The position numbers were made by a program, and so were the translations under genes. A DNA stretch of 6,306 nucleotides from Caldilinea sp. (GTDB taxonomy: Bacteria > Chloroflexota > Anaerolineae > Caldilineales > Caldilineaceae): contig JAPLGY010000436.1 of assembly GCA_026389955.1 (NCBI GenBank), positions 1-6,306 of the forward strand, read 5' to 3'. Every line of letters starts with the position of its first letter. Positions within the stretch are counted from its first letter, which is position 1. Below are positions 6,077 to 6,306 of this stretch, in pieces. Below the pieces are notes generated by a model. It ran no database searches, was not told the origin of the DNA, and worked only from the letters and a program-made list of their open reading frames with translations.

Positions 6077-6306
6077 GCTGCGCTGCCTGCTCGACACACT
6101 GACGAATGCGCTCTGCCCGCTGCTTGTTGCCGCGCCGCCCATACAGTCTGGCGGACATGGAGGTGATGCTGGCGATGAAATCGGCCACCAGATCCTCTTT
6201 GGTCTCGTTCGGAAACACAACCTCGACACGTCTGCCTTGCAGCTCCAGCAGCGTGACAATGTAGTTGAACCCAAAGCGCGTCAACCGATCTTTGTGTTCA
6301 ACCACG
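6054..6306 (-). CDS. tnpA: IS607-family serine recombinase (TnpA transposase), C-terminal part, 5' end outside window
   Basis: The 83 visible residues include VEHKDRLTRFGF, the conserved DRLxRFG motif of the IS607-type serine recombinase catalytic domain. These are followed by LELQGRRVEVVF and the long helix EDLVADFIASITSMSARLYG that closes the domain. The MerR-like DNA-binding domain and the catalytic Ser would lie beyond the window edge. IS607 TnpA moves the element with low target specificity through a serine recombinase mechanism. The frame is open to the window edge, so the first visible Val is not a start. The end (TGA at 6056-6054) looks normal, so tnpA itself may be intact even though its tnpB partner is not. 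Confidence 0.9.
   Translation of the reverse strand, partial: VVEHKDRLTRFGFNYIVTLLELQGRRVEVVFPNETKEDLVADFIASITSMSARLYGRRGNKQRAERIRQCVEQAAQHEERVQE

Larger units (their letters stand above)
5849..6306 (-). mobile_element. Remnant of an IS607-family insertion sequence, truncated on its tnpB side
   Basis: The tnpA end and tnpB start, overlapping by 23 bases, define an IS607-type element that enters from the right edge. It breaks at about 5849, after 76 tnpB codons, with no recognisable element end. IS607 elements lack terminal inverted repeats and target duplications, so the boundary is placed by loss of TnpB homology. The + strand changes from G-rich to C-rich across the same point. Confidence 0.8.

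Noticed and set aside
1..6306. CRISPR array, tRNA or rRNA genes, TnpB guide RNA
   Set aside because: No regularly spaced repeats or RNA-gene signatures were seen. The tnpB 3' end that would carry the guide RNA is missing.

Overview
The window is a GC-rich bacterial fragment. It holds the 3' end of a modular type I polyketide synthase (PKS) locus, a metabolic gene, an exported protein of unknown function and a decayed IS607-type insertion sequence. Organism: uncertain. The exported protein's motif FLPLLLR followed by a Thr/Pro-rich linker resembles exported proteins of Chloroflexota as I remember them, so that phylum is a tentative guess only.

Layout. On the + strand, 1-2042 encodes the end of a PKS module: the second half of a dehydratase (DH), a ketoreductase (KR) and an acyl carrier protein (ACP). 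One base appears to be missing next to position 2042, inside the ACP. The reading continues one frame back to 3541 with the rest of the ACP and a complete NRPS-type condensation (C) domain, where the protein ends. After 147 bases comes a gene for a hydroxyacid-oxoacid transhydrogenase (iron-containing alcohol dehydrogenase superfamily, 3689-4905). It is broken near 4507, where about 70 bases encoding a metal-ligand segment seem to be lost. Convergent to it, on the - strand, is a secreted or membrane-anchored protein of 290 residues (5824-4952). Upstream of that gene, on the same strand, lie the first 76 codons of a TnpB (6076-5849) and the C-terminal part of an IS607-type serine recombinase TnpA, which runs off the window at 6306.

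How the genes work together. The PKS module would reduce a beta-keto group, probably through a B-type KR, and possibly dehydrate it. It would then pass the ACP-bound chain to a terminal C domain. No adenylation, carrier or thioesterase domain follows, so the C domain may release the chain onto a free amine or alcohol, or work with a partner protein encoded elsewhere. The transhydrogenase is co-directional, but nothing in the sequence ties it to the polyketide. The exported gene reads in frame with the tnpB remnant, and its own upstream region seems to have been replaced by it.

Three of the five loci carry lesions: a frameshift, an internal deletion and a truncation. This looks like a decaying accessory region, although base-calling or assembly error cannot be excluded from the sequence alone. 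The + strand is G-rich across the gene block whichever way the genes point, and becomes C-rich inside the IS remnant.
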